A DNA stretch of 64,000 nucleotides from an uncultured Collinsella sp. (GTDB lineage Bacteria > Actinomycetota > Coriobacteriia > Coriobacteriales > Coriobacteriaceae). The position numbers and the translations under genes were made by a program. Positions 1 to 8,458 of this stretch are shown in pieces (position 1 is the stretch's first letter; every line of letters starts with the position of its first letter). Where the stretch lies: NCBI GenBank assembly GCA_900541795.1, contig UQLC01000007.1, positions 47,688 through 111,687 of the forward strand, given 5' to 3'. The notes below the pieces were generated by a model that saw nothing but the letters and a program-made list of their open reading frames with translations, was not told where the DNA came from and did no database searches.

Positions 1-1
1 T

Positions 2-289
2 TCGCTCGCCGAGTTTGTGGGCCTCTGCTCCGCGGCCTGCAACCGCCCGGTGATGCCCGCGCTGGCGATTCCGGGCATCTTGCGCATGTCGGGCTCTATG
101 GACGAGATCCGCGGGCTCGAGGACATTATGCGCGTGGCCAAAAACGCCGGCGCCAAACGCGTGATTTTGCCGCTGAGTGCCATCGCGGGCCTGCAGAGCG
201 TTTCGTCCGAGATTATCTCGGGCCTGAGCCCGGTGTTCTACATGGATGGCGACCCGGTCGACGCCGCGAAGAAGGCACTGGATTTGTAG
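2..289 (+). CDS. brxL: BrxL/Lon-like BREX protein, C-terminal fragment (5' end outside window)
   Basis: An open frame enters from the left edge and ends at a stop at 287-289, giving the last 95 residues of a longer protein. The tail resembles the C-terminal Lon-like domain of BrxL: CNRPVMPALAI, then NAGAKRVILPLS, then a closing DPVDAAKKAL, matching the family pattern of GAKRVLIPM followed by DPVDAVFKALG. BrxL is an AAA+ Lon-related DNA-binding protein of BREX phage-defence systems. The ATPase part and the neighbouring brx genes would lie to the left and cannot be seen, so BREX membership is inferred from this tail alone. A distant Lon-type protease without a defence role is the main alternative. 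Confidence 0.65.
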   Translation, partial: SLAEFVGLCSAACNRPVMPALAIPGILRMSGSMDEIRGLEDIMRVAKNAGAKRVILPLSAIAGLQSVSSEIISGLSPVFYMDGDPVDAAKKALDL

Positions 290-366
290 GAGTGCGGGCG
301 TGCGGGGCGTCCGGTGTTCGGGTGCCCCGCGTACATGTTGGTGCGTAGTGCGTGAGGGGGCCTGCT

Positions 367-1731
367 ATGGCGGGCGGGCGTTCTGTTGGCGAGTTGCTCG
401 ACGAGCTGTTTGGCTTTGAATCGGTAGCCAAGCGCCAGGCGGCGCTTGAGCAGTACGATCGCGGGGAATTGGTGCGCAAGGCGCGCTCCCGCGAGCTGCT
501 GGGTGTGCTTAGGGGCGTCGAGGCTGCCGAGCACGCTGCGCGCGACTCTGCCGTGCAGGTTGTTGATACGTACGTGCGCCGTGTTGAGGGTGCGGCCCTT
601 GCGCGCGCTCGCAAGCGGGCGGGCGTTGTGGGTCCGCTGCAGATGGATCGGCGCTATGCTGCCTTTTTGCGTATGGAGGACAAGGCCGAGCTGCTGGCCC
701 GTTTGGAGCAGACGCTTGCGTTTATCGAGGTAAAGCTGCGCGCCAATACGGCGGACAGGGTTCGTGCGGCGTACGATGCCGCGGGGGCTTTGGTGTTGCA
801 AGACGCGGCGCGTTTGAGTGGCGTGCGCGTTGCCGAGGCCGTGCCTCTGGATGCTGATCTGTTGTGTACGCAGCTGGAGCAGATGCGCTGTGCCGCCGAC
901 GCGACGGACCTCGCGGGTATGATCACAGCGACGTTTGAGTCCGAGCTGCGTGCGACGGGGTCGCAGGGCGCCGGCGGGTCTGCGAGCGATGCTGCTGGCG
1001 ATGTTACTGGTGACGTGGCGTTGGAGCGTGAACTTACCAACGTACGCGGCGCTGCGCAGCGAGCGCGCTTGGCGGCGCAGGCGTATCGGGCCGAGCGCGC
1101 CGCCCACGTTGCGGGGAGCATGGTGGAGCCGGTATCGTTGCCTGAGTCTGCGTGCGTTGCGTGCGAGACGGCGTGCGATGCCGGGGAGCTTTCCGAGTTA
1201 CTCGCTCAGGTTAAGAAGTCGTTTGAGACCTACCGTCGAGTTGTTGCCGACGGCGGGTTATTCTGCGCGTTTGGCTCTGGCTCCCCGCATGGGATTTGCA
1301 GGGGCTCGAGCTATTTCGACTATGATTCTCGGCTTGACGAAGACGTGCTGGTGGGCGAGTACGACGGCGCTACCAGGCACGATGTTCGGCGTAAGGTTCC
1401 GATTCCCGAGCTTGTGGATGAGGCTTCGACTGATGGCGGCGACACGCTCGAGGTTGCCGTGGCGCGCATGCGTGAGTTTAACGGGCGTCGCTACGATGGA
1501 GTGCTGGATGAGGATCCTGCGCGCCATGTAAATGCGTTTTGGTATGGACTCAAAAAGCTCAGCCAGTATTGCGAGGCAGCCGTGCGTGTGGACGAGCGTG
1601 CTTGGGATTGCTTTATCGATAAGGTTCAGTTCGCCTACGATGAACCCGTGGGACGCCTGGCCACGCAGATGGACGACAAGCAGGTGGCTGCTTTTGTTGC
1701 TGCCGTGGAAGTGCTCGGCGCTGACGGGTAA
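367..1731 (+). CDS. Unknown 454-aa protein beside the brxL-like gene
   Basis: I do not recognise this family. ATG 367 is preferred over GTG 352 because GAGGGGG lies six bases before it. The N-terminal 260 residues are rich in Ala, Arg and Glu and look helical, possibly coiled coil, with heptad-like runs around residues 30-150. The C-terminal 170 residues are more compact and aromatic (segments SSYFDYDSRLDEDV and VNAFWYGLKKLSQYC). No signal peptide, membrane segment or catalytic signature is evident. It follows the BrxL-like stop by 77 bases on the same strand and is followed 27 bases later by a small acidic gene, so the three could be co-transcribed. It might be an accessory gene of the defence locus, but that is inference from position only. 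Confidence 0.7.
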   Translation: MAGGRSVGELLDELFGFESVAKRQAALEQYDRGELVRKARSRELLGVLRGVEAAEHAARDSAVQVVDTYVRRVEGAALARARKRAGVVGPLQMDRRYAAFLRMEDKAELLARLEQTLAFIEVKLRANTADRVRAAYDAAGALVLQDAARLSGVRVAEAVPLDADLLCTQLEQMRCAADATDLAGMITATFESELRATGSQGAGGSASDAAGDVTGDVALERELTNVRGAAQRARLAAQAYRAERAAHVAGSMVEPVSLPESACVACETACDAGELSELLAQVKKSFETYRRVVADGGLFCAFGSGSPHGICRGSSYFDYDSRLDEDVLVGEYDGATRHDVRRKVPIPELVDEASTDGGDTLEVAVARMREFNGRRYDGVLDEDPARHVNAFWYGLKKLSQYCEAAVRVDERAWDCFIDKVQFAYDEPVGRLATQMDDKQVAAFVAAVEVLGADG

Positions 1732-1758
1732 GGGCCTGGTTTGGCGGGAGGTTTCACC

Positions 1759-1980
1759 ATGAAAATCGAAGTTGATGTAGACCAGCTGCGCGAGGGCTTG
1801 CTCGACCGTGCGGGGAGTGCAGCCGACGTGGGTTTTCCGGCTGCTATGCTCGACGTGATGGATATCGAGGACGAGTCGCCCCAAGAGCTCCTAGCCCGAG
1901 CCGAACGCGAAGGCCTCGACCTCCGCGACTTTGCCGTCGACGATGAGGGCGACGGTTATGACACGGACGAGGACTGGTAG
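1759..1980 (+). CDS. Small acidic protein of unknown function (73 aa)
   Basis: A 73-residue very acidic protein (pattern DVDQLREGLLDRAG at the start, then a run of Asp and Glu at the C-terminus ending DTDEDW). ATG 1759 is preceded by GGGAGG with good spacing; the earlier TTG at 1741 lacks a site. It lies 27 bases after the unknown 454-aa gene on the same strand and is probably translated from the same mRNA. Its size and charge would suit a partner, inhibitor or DNA-mimic protein, but nothing in the sequence shows such a role. No family recognised. Confidence 0.6.
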   Translation: MKIEVDVDQLREGLLDRAGSAADVGFPAAMLDVMDIEDESPQELLARAEREGLDLRDFAVDDEGDGYDTDEDW

Positions 1981-2010
1981 CCATAGCCACCCCTCAACCC
2001 TATCCCCTCA

Positions 2011-2083
2011 ATAACTTGCGGTGAAATAGGGACTGTTTAGGCTGCTAGAAGGCCTATTCAGTCCCTATTTCACCGCAACTTAT
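2011..2083. repeat. 73-bp palindromic intergenic element (family A, copy 1)
   Basis: Arms reading TTGCGGTGAAATAGGGACTG and CAGTCCCTATTTCACCGCAA are perfect inverted repeats around a short G/C-rich loop. The element sits exactly between two convergent genes (stops at 1980 and 2096), a position suited to a bidirectional terminator. A close relative with compensating differences lies at 37371-37440. Confidence 0.85.
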
Positions 2084-2095
2084 GGGTGGGGATGG

Positions 2096-3697
2096 CTACG
2101 ACGCTAGCGTGGCGATGACGGCTTCGTCGCCGGCGTATATTAGGGTGTTGCCGTCGGGGATGATCGTTTGGCCGTCGCGCTTGAGCATCACCACGATAAA
2201 GGGGTGCTTGCCCTGCGGCACATCGCGAAGACGCTGGCCGGCCAGGCGACCGTGGGGGGTTACGGTGACCTCGCGCAGCGTAACCTCGGCACGCTCTTCG
2301 AACGTTGGGGCGGCCATCACCAGCAGATCGCCTTCCTGGATCACGGTATCGCCGTTGGGCAGCACCGGGTGCGCCCCGTCGCGCAGCACCAGGACCACGA
2401 GCATGTCCGTCGCGCTGCCAATATCGGCGAGCGAGCGCTCGGCAAACGGATGGCCAGCACCCACCTTGAGCTTTACAAATGACATGCCGTCTTCGTCGCG
2501 ATAGTCGTTAAAGGTGCGGCGCACGTCGCCGGTCGCATCGATCATATCGAGCTTCTTCGCCACCGCTGGCAGCAGCGAGCCCTGCACCACAATGCTCGAC
2601 ACGGCAATCACAAACACCAGGTCAAATAGGTCGTGTCCGCCGGGAACGCCGGCCACCACGGCAAAGAGGCTAAACACGACCGAAGCTGCTCCGCGCAGGC
2701 CCGCCCAGCTTACGAGCGCGACCTGGCGGGGGTTCGTCTTAAAGGGCGCCAGGAGCACGCCGACGGCGATGGGACGGCTCACGTAGAGCATAAACGCCAT
2801 GAGCGCCAGGCCCGGCAGCAGCATCTGCGGCAGGCGTGCGGGCGTGACGAGCAGGCCGAGCAAGAAGAAGATCGTCATCTCGGCCATCTCGGTGAGGGTG
2901 TCAAAGAAGTGCGCCATCTCGACCTTGCCGGTGATGTCGCTCGCACCCAGCACAATGCCGGCCAGGTATACGGCCAAAAAGCCGTTGCCGCCCAGATAGC
3001 TTGGTAGCGCGTAGGCGACGATCGCCACGGCGAACAAGAAGATGGTCTGCGCGCCCTCGGCCGTTGCGTGCGCGCGTTCAATCAGGCGGCCCGCCGCCCA
3101 GCCGATGGCAAGACCCAAACCCGCGCCCAGGATAATCTGCTTGGCCAGCAGTGCGGGAATGTTGATGTCGCCGCCGGCCGCGAGTGTGGCGAGCACGGCG
3201 GTGAGCATGTAGGCGACGGGGTCGTTGGAGCCCGATTCGACCTCGAGCAGCGAGTCGGTGCCGCCCTTCAGCGACAGGCTGTGCTCGCGCAGAACGCTAA
3301 AGACGCTGGCCGCGTCGGTGGATGCCACGACTGATCCCAGCAGCAGGCCGCCGATCCAGTCGAAGCCCAGCACGAAGTGGGCGAACACGCCGGTGATGCC
3401 TGCGGTGATGACGACGCCGAGCGTGCTCAGCAGCACCGCGGGCACGGCGACGGGCTTGGCGCGGTCGATGTTGGTGTTAAAGCCGCCGTAGAACATGATG
3501 AACAGCAGCGCCGTGCTGCAGACGGTTTCGGTGAGCGCGTAGTCGCTAAAGTCGATATGCGCCGGGCCGTTGACGCCCAACAGCATGCCGAGCGCGATAA
3601 AGATGAGCAGGGTGGGGAAGGGGAGTTTTTTGCCGACGGGTTTGATGGTCAGGCACAAAATGATGACGAGGCCGATAAAGAGAAGGATCTGGTTCAT
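2096..3697 (-). CDS. nhaP2: Potassium/proton antiporter, CPA1/NhaP2 type
   Basis: A 533-residue polytopic inner-membrane protein. The first 390 residues form about 12-13 hydrophobic segments, starting MNQILLFIGLVIILCLTIKP, with the conserved CPA signature around the GSVVASTDAASVFSVLR and EVESGSNDPVAYMLT segments that carry the ion-binding acidic residues. The C-terminus adds two TrkA-C/RCK_C-like regulatory domains at about residues 405-470 and 475-533. This order is typical of NhaP2/CvrA-type K+(Na+)/H+ antiporters, which export cations in exchange for protons and help pH and volume homeostasis. Substrate specificity cannot be told from sequence. It is monocistronic and divergent from the phosphatase gene at 3951. 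Confidence 0.88.
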   Translation of the reverse strand: MNQILLFIGLVIILCLTIKPVGKKLPFPTLLIFIALGMLLGVNGPAHIDFSDYALTETVCSTALLFIMFYGGFNTNIDRAKPVAVPAVLLSTLGVVITAGITGVFAHFVLGFDWIGGLLLGSVVASTDAASVFSVLREHSLSLKGGTDSLLEVESGSNDPVAYMLTAVLATLAAGGDINIPALLAKQIILGAGLGLAIGWAAGRLIERAHATAEGAQTIFLFAVAIVAYALPSYLGGNGFLAVYLAGIVLGASDITGKVEMAHFFDTLTEMAEMTIFFLLGLLVTPARLPQMLLPGLALMAFMLYVSRPIAVGVLLAPFKTNPRQVALVSWAGLRGAASVVFSLFAVVAGVPGGHDLFDLVFVIAVSSIVVQGSLLPAVAKKLDMIDATGDVRRTFNDYRDEDGMSFVKLKVGAGHPFAERSLADIGSATDMLVVLVLRDGAHPVLPNGDTVIQEGDLLVMAAPTFEERAEVTLREVTVTPHGRLAGQRLRDVPQGKHPFIVVMLKRDGQTIIPDGNTLIYAGDEAVIATLAS

Positions 3698-3846
3698 AGA
3701 TGGTGTCCGCTCCTGGGTGGTTGGCGTGGCACGGTCAGTTGCCTGCGGTTATTTGTACCCAAAGATGGTGGGTTTATGGGGTTGGATTACGGGCGTGCGC
3801 GATATCGTCATAGACGGCTGCCGTCTTTGCCTCTGCTCGGAAACCC

Positions 3847-3875
3847 TTTCCAGCTTTATTGCAACGGAGTACAAT
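3847..3875 (+). promoter_or_regulatory. Predicted sigma-70 type promoter for the phosphatase gene
   Basis: A -35 box TTTCCA (3847-3852) and a -10 box TACAAT (3870-3875) are separated by 17 bases, upstream of the gene at 3951. A short palindrome TTCAACTTGAA lies just downstream in the untranslated leader. Confidence 0.5.
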
Positions 3876-3950
3876 GGGTAACGTTTAAGTTCAACTTGAA
3901 GTTTTAGTTGCGGCACCGGGCTTCGGCCGCAATGCAAGGAGAGGCGTACC

Positions 3951-4790
3951 ATGGCGATCTATGTGACATCTGACGCTCACGGGCACGTGCGTGCGCTTGA
4001 CGAGGCCCTGTCTAAGATCTCGTTGACGTCCGACGACACACTGTACGTGCTGGGCGACATGATCGATCGCGGGCCCGATCCGGTCGGTGTTATTAAGCTC
4101 GTGCGCTCGCTGCCCAACGCCCGCGTGCTCAAGGGCAATCACGAGCAGATCATGCTCGATGCCATCATTGGCCAGGATCCGCTCGATGCCGAGACCTGGG
4201 ATATCAACGGTGGCTGGACGACGCGCGAGCAGCTCAACGACATGGAATTTGAGGCATACGAGGAGCTCGTGCGATGGATGGCCGCGCTGCCGCTCTACGC
4301 GGTGGTCGAGACTGCCGAGCGGCCGTACCTGCTGGTGCACGCCGGCATTCAGACCGAGGCGGCGCGTGCGTTTTTGCTTGAGCATGGTGTCGATTGCGGC
4401 GACGGCAGGGGAGCGGTCGATGCCGATCGCGAGCTGCTGCAGCAAATGCTCGCCGTACAGTCGTCCGATGACTTGCTCTGGATTCGCCATGGCTATTGGG
4501 ATGCCCCGACGGGGCTGCTTTCTGCCGAGGGCAAGGGTTCGGTCGTGGTGAGTGGCCACACGCCAACGGTGTCGCTCGGGCGTTATTGCGAGGTCGGTGG
4601 TCTTGCGGGGCTCGATGAGGAATCGGGACGCGGGCAGATCGTGCGCTTGGGCGGCGAGGACACTGCCGGTGTGCCCGATCGCATCGACATCGACTGCGCC
4701 GCCGCCACCGGCTCCGAGTTCGGCCGCGTGGGCATCCTGCGCCTGGACGACGGGGCGGAGTTCTACGCTAATATTCGCCCCGGGGAATAA
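3951..4790 (+). CDS. Metallophosphoesterase, serine/threonine phosphatase-like
   Basis: A 279-residue cytosolic protein of the calcineurin-like fold. The ordered metal-binding motifs are clear: DAHGH near residue 8, GDMIDRGPD near 36, GNHE near 61, then single histidines in LLVHAG and VVSGHTP further on. This set defines PPP/ApaH-like phosphatases, which use two metal ions to hydrolyse phosphoester bonds of phosphoproteins or dinucleoside polyphosphates. The precise substrate (phosphoprotein as in PrpE/PrpA, or Ap4A) cannot be decided. The start has GGAGAGG eight bases upstream. It stands alone with its own predicted promoter. Confidence 0.85.
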   Translation: MAIYVTSDAHGHVRALDEALSKISLTSDDTLYVLGDMIDRGPDPVGVIKLVRSLPNARVLKGNHEQIMLDAIIGQDPLDAETWDINGGWTTREQLNDMEFEAYEELVRWMAALPLYAVVETAERPYLLVHAGIQTEAARAFLLEHGVDCGDGRGAVDADRELLQQMLAVQSSDDLLWIRHGYWDAPTGLLSAEGKGSVVVSGHTPTVSLGRYCEVGGLAGLDEESGRGQIVRLGGEDTAGVPDRIDIDCAAATGSEFGRVGILRLDDGAEFYANIRPGE

Positions 4791-4847
4791 CGGCGCAAGA
4801 GGTTGGTGCCAAAACATCGACGTTTCTTTTCTTCAAATTGATTCGAA

Positions 4848-6428
4848 TTAGGCGCCGTACGGATTTCGGTCCCTCTCTATGCGTTGGCGGATGTGGGCGT
4901 ACTCGATAATCAACAGTACCAGCAGTAGGGCCATGATGGCTAGGTAGCTCACGACGGCGCCCATCAGGCCGAGCAGATTGATTAGAATCACCGGCAGCAC
5001 CACGCTTACGGCGAAGCAGATCAGGTAGATCTTGGTGAAGTCTCCAGCGTGGCGCAGCACCGTGATAATGGCGTAGATAAAGTCGATGGCCGCGGTGACG
5101 CCGCCGGCGACGACCATTAGCAGCGCCAGCGTACGGTAGCGCTCAAAGCTGAGGCCGTACATAAAGCTCATGAGGGGAATACCGGGACCTGCCATAAATG
5201 CGGCGCACACGCCGGTGATGACCACGATCAGCGCCATAACGGCAACAATAATCAGGTCAAAGCGACGACGCTTGCGAGGATTAGCCCAAATGCTCGACAA
5301 GCGCAGGAACTGCGGTTTATAGATAAATCCAATGCTCAGCAAAATAGCCTGCGCCGGAAAGAACAAGGCATTAAAGTACAGCTGATATTTGTATGCCAGC
5401 GTACCTTCCATCACAAACTTGGGCATACTCTCGATAAGGTTGAACAGGAACAGCGCACCAAAGAGCGGGGCGCACTGGACAAACAGGTGGCCGACCTCGC
5501 GCAGGCTCACGCGGCGCGATTTTTCGGTCTCGAGCAGGGCGAGCGGCGCGGTGACCAGCACGAGCGAGGCGATCGCGGCGATGCCCATGGCCATGGCCGC
5601 GATGGGCATGCTGCGCGTGAGGAACAGCGCCACGCTGAAGACCGCGATGACGCCGACGGAGCGTAGCGTTTGGCTCATGCCAGCCAGGTAGAGCTTGTCG
5701 GCCTGCTGCAGGCGGCCTTCGTACACGTCGGCGACGCCGTCGATGACCTTATACAGGTAGACGCCCAGGCCGATCGTCGCCATCTGCGTGTCATAGCCGC
5801 GGGCGCTGCTGTACATGAGGCCGCAGCCTAGGGCGAGCGCTCCGCAAAGCCAGCGGTTGAGCTGGTAGGAGGCAAAGGACGTCTTTTCGTCGATGTCCGA
5901 GACCTGAAAGTTGCGCACGCCGTAGTTGCACGCGATCATGATGAGCGTGCCGGTAACAAAGGCGATGGAGAACTTGCCGGCCTCCTCGGCGCCCACGAGC
6001 TGCGTCGACACAATGGTGAGCAGCGGAAACGCCATGCCCCATACGGCGGTGCCCAGGGTGTTCCAAAGATAGTCGCGACTGGTGGCGTGCTCCTCGTATT
6101 CCGCTTCCTGCATGGAGAAGCCGCCGCCGTAGACGGCGCCGAGCAGACGGTTCCACCAAGCGTTGACCATGCGGCGGACGGGGCCGGGCTTGCGATCGCG
6201 TTCGCGCCGGCGACGTGTGGCTTGGCTGCTATCGGGCCCGCCGGCGTTGCGCTGACTCAGCTCTTGGATGCGTGCGAGTTCCTCGGCAGTGTGCGAGGCA
6301 GGGAAGAGGCCGTTCTCGATGCGGCCGCCCTGGGCCTTCGCGGCGCCGTCTCTCGATGCAGCGGGGTTGGAGACGCCGTTGCGGCGGGCGATGGCGCGGC
6401 GAATGCTATCGAGGGGCGTGATGCTCAA
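4848..6428 (-). CDS. Polysaccharide flippase-like membrane protein (MVF/MOP superfamily)
   Basis: A 526-residue protein with a soluble, Arg-rich first 85 residues and then about 12-14 membrane segments, spaced like Wzx-type lipid-linked oligosaccharide flippases. Motifs such as LWNTLGTAVWGMAFPLLTIV at the first transmembrane pair and a C-terminal basic tail (HIRQRIERDRNPYGA) fit the family. The expected role is moving undecaprenyl-linked sugar repeats across the membrane for surface polysaccharide assembly; the substrate is unknown. The unusually long N-terminal cytoplasmic extension, polar and with no recognised domain, is a point of difference. Transcribed alone; the glycosyltransferase cluster is far away at 51.7-59.9 kb. 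Confidence 0.75.
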   Translation of the reverse strand: MSITPLDSIRRAIARRNGVSNPAASRDGAAKAQGGRIENGLFPASHTAEELARIQELSQRNAGGPDSSQATRRRRERDRKPGPVRRMVNAWWNRLLGAVYGGGFSMQEAEYEEHATSRDYLWNTLGTAVWGMAFPLLTIVSTQLVGAEEAGKFSIAFVTGTLIMIACNYGVRNFQVSDIDEKTSFASYQLNRWLCGALALGCGLMYSSARGYDTQMATIGLGVYLYKVIDGVADVYEGRLQQADKLYLAGMSQTLRSVGVIAVFSVALFLTRSMPIAAMAMGIAAIASLVLVTAPLALLETEKSRRVSLREVGHLFVQCAPLFGALFLFNLIESMPKFVMEGTLAYKYQLYFNALFFPAQAILLSIGFIYKPQFLRLSSIWANPRKRRRFDLIIVAVMALIVVITGVCAAFMAGPGIPLMSFMYGLSFERYRTLALLMVVAGGVTAAIDFIYAIITVLRHAGDFTKIYLICFAVSVVLPVILINLLGLMGAVVSYLAIMALLLVLLIIEYAHIRQRIERDRNPYGA

Positions 6429-6608
6429 AGCGGAGTCCTTTCTATTGCTGCGCTTTAGTATAGACGCGACGGTGTTCGTTCGTGTTTTTGAACGGATTGT
6501 TCAATAATTTCGGCGGGCGGCTGTAATTTGTCGGTAAACGTGCGGTATCCTGTTGAAGTTTTGTGACACCCCCGATGCCGCCCACGCGGTACCAAGGAGC
6601 TTCTACCT

Positions 6609-8180
6609 ATGGACGTCGCCGCATTCTTACTGGCTCTTGTGCCGATTATTTGGCTGGTCGTGATGCTGCTGTGCTTTAAATGGCCAGCTTGGAAGGCCGC
6701 TATCGGATCGTTTGTCCTTTCGTGCTTGCTTGCCTTCGCATGGTGGCACCTGCCGGCAGCGCAGATCGCGACCGCCTCGCTCGAAGGTTTTTTGATGGCT
6801 CTGTGGCCCATCGTCCTGGTGATCATCGCCGCGGTGTTCACGTATAACCTGTGCGTTCGTACGGGCGCCATGGACGTGATCGGCAGCATGATCACCTCCA
6901 TCAGCAGCGACCGCCGTCTGCTGGCGCTGCTCGTGGCTTGGTGCTTCGGTGGCTTTATGGAGGGCATGGCCGGCTTCGGTACCGCTGTCGCCATTCCCGC
7001 CGGCATGCTCGCGGGCCTGGGCTTTGAGGCCGTGCCTGCCGTGCTCATCTGTCTGCTGGCCAACGGCGTGCCCACGCCCTACGGCTCCATCGGCATCCCC
7101 ACGGTGTCCGTTGCCGACCTGGTGGGTTTGGATTCCCTTCACCTAGCGACCGTTCAGCTGGTGCAGCTCGCACCGTTCTTTGTGGTGATGCCGCTATTTA
7201 TTGTGCTGGTTGCGGGCCGTGTTGCCGATGACCAGGGCAATGCCGCGAGTGTGGGCGAGCGTCTGCACGGTGTTGCCGGCGTGGCGTTGCTCTCCGGCGT
7301 GTCGTTTGTCGGCGCGGCTCTGGTCGTTGCCATGTTTGTGGGCCCTGAGCTTGCCGTGGTCGTGGGCTCCATCGTGTCGCTCGCGCTGACAGCTGCGCTT
7401 GCCATGCGTGCCGAGAAGTCGGGGCATCTGGACGCGCGCTTCCATATGAATATCGAGGCCGGCGAACAGCTCACCGTTAAATCGGCGCTTTCGGCCTGGT
7501 CGTGCTTCATTCTGATTTTTGTACTGCTGCTGGGTACGTCCAACCTGGTGCCCGCCGTGCATGCCGCGCTTGCGCCCTTTGCAAGCCACGTGCAGGTGTA
7601 TTGCGGCGAGAACCCCGGTACGCTTACGTTTTCGTGGATTAACACACCGGGTGTTTGGATCTTCCTGGCCGCGTTTGTCGGCGGTGCCATTCAGGGCGCT
7701 TCGCCGCGCATGATGGGCGAGGTGCTGGCCGCGACTGTGAAGCAGATGACGCCGACGGTGATCACGATGCTTTCGGTACTGGGCTGCGCCAAGGTGATGG
7801 GCTATGCCGGCATGATTTCGTCGATCAGTGCGTTTTGCATTGCGGTCGCCGGCGGTCTCTACCCGATTCTGGCTCCGTGGATCGGCGCAGTCGGTGCGTT
7901 CGTGACCGGCTCGGGCACGTCCTCGGGCATGCTGTTTGGTCCCATTCAGAGCCAGGCCGCCACTGCGCTGGGTGTGAGCGACTACTGGATGGTCGCATTG
8001 AACGCCCTGGGCGTCGCCGCTGGTAAGATGATCTCGCCGCAGACCCTCGCCATTGGTCTTGCCGCCGTGCACGTGCGCGGTAAGGATGCCGAACTCCTGG
8101 GCGCGGTGCTGCCCTACGCTGCCGGCATGCTGGTCCTGATGAGCGCCATAGCCATGCTCGGCCAAGGCCTGCCGCTGTAG
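6609..8180 (+). CDS. lctP: L-lactate permease, LctP family
   Basis: A 523-residue membrane protein with about 13 hydrophobic segments. It carries family hallmarks: GGFMEGMAGFGTAVAIPAG near residue 115, NGVPTPYGSIGIPT near 150 and GSGTSSGMLFGPIQ near 435. LctP/LldP proteins are proton symporters for L-lactate, and often D-lactate and glycolate. In a fermentative gut bacterium this could import lactate as a carbon source or exchange it. GGAGC lies just before the ATG. No lactate dehydrogenase gene is adjacent in this window, so physiological direction is inferred. Confidence 0.9.
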   Translation: MDVAAFLLALVPIIWLVVMLLCFKWPAWKAAIGSFVLSCLLAFAWWHLPAAQIATASLEGFLMALWPIVLVIIAAVFTYNLCVRTGAMDVIGSMITSISSDRRLLALLVAWCFGGFMEGMAGFGTAVAIPAGMLAGLGFEAVPAVLICLLANGVPTPYGSIGIPTVSVADLVGLDSLHLATVQLVQLAPFFVVMPLFIVLVAGRVADDQGNAASVGERLHGVAGVALLSGVSFVGAALVVAMFVGPELAVVVGSIVSLALTAALAMRAEKSGHLDARFHMNIEAGEQLTVKSALSAWSCFILIFVLLLGTSNLVPAVHAALAPFASHVQVYCGENPGTLTFSWINTPGVWIFLAAFVGGAIQGASPRMMGEVLAATVKQMTPTVITMLSVLGCAKVMGYAGMISSISAFCIAVAGGLYPILAPWIGAVGAFVTGSGTSSGMLFGPIQSQAATALGVSDYWMVALNALGVAAGKMISPQTLAIGLAAVHVRGKDAELLGAVLPYAAGMLVLMSAIAMLGQGLPL

Positions 8181-8181
8181 T

Positions 8182-8237
8182 CGGCACTTAGGGACGTTCC
8201 TTATGTGCCGGCACTTTGGGAACGTCCCTAAGTGCCG
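8182..8237. repeat. Palindromic intergenic repeat (family C, copy 1)
   Basis: Perfect arms GGCACTTAGGGACGTT (8183-8198) and AACGTCCCTAAGTGCC (8221-8236) directly follow the lctP stop. The first 32 bases recur with one mismatch at 21045-21076. The position suggests a terminator or a repeat inserted behind the gene. Confidence 0.8.
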
Positions 8238-8280
8238 GCATCCGGGGGCGCTCCTTGAATGTTGCCTGTTCAAGAGTGTT

Positions 8281-8321
8281 CCCAATGACTAGGCGTTTAA
8301 AAACGTCCCCAATGACTAGGC
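8281..8321. repeat. Direct-repeat element (family D, copy 1)
   Basis: CCCAATGACTAGGC occurs twice, at 8281-8294 and 8308-8321, separated by 13 A/T-rich bases. The 35 bases from 8286 recur with about four mismatches at 27693-27727, so this is a dispersed unit rather than chance. No coding potential seen. Confidence 0.6.
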
Positions 8322-8368
8322 CGCTTGCCTGCGATTTTTGACCGTTGGGCGGGCTTGCCGCCCTTGCC

Positions 8369-8384
8369 GCAAAAACGTTTTTGC
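8369..8384. promoter_or_regulatory. Perfect 16-bp palindrome upstream of pckA, operator candidate
   Basis: GCAAAAACGTTTTTGC is a perfect palindrome centred on CG, 75 bases before the pckA start. LacI-family operators, including CcpA-type catabolite sites, have this AACGTT-centred form, so catabolite control of gluconeogenic or anaplerotic pckA is plausible. The regulator is not in the window. Confidence 0.45.
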
Positions 8385-8458
8385 ATATCGGGTACAACGG
8401 GCTTTACGTGAGTAAAGTGCGCGTCGCGTCCACGTGTCGCGTTTTTAAAGGAGGCCCC

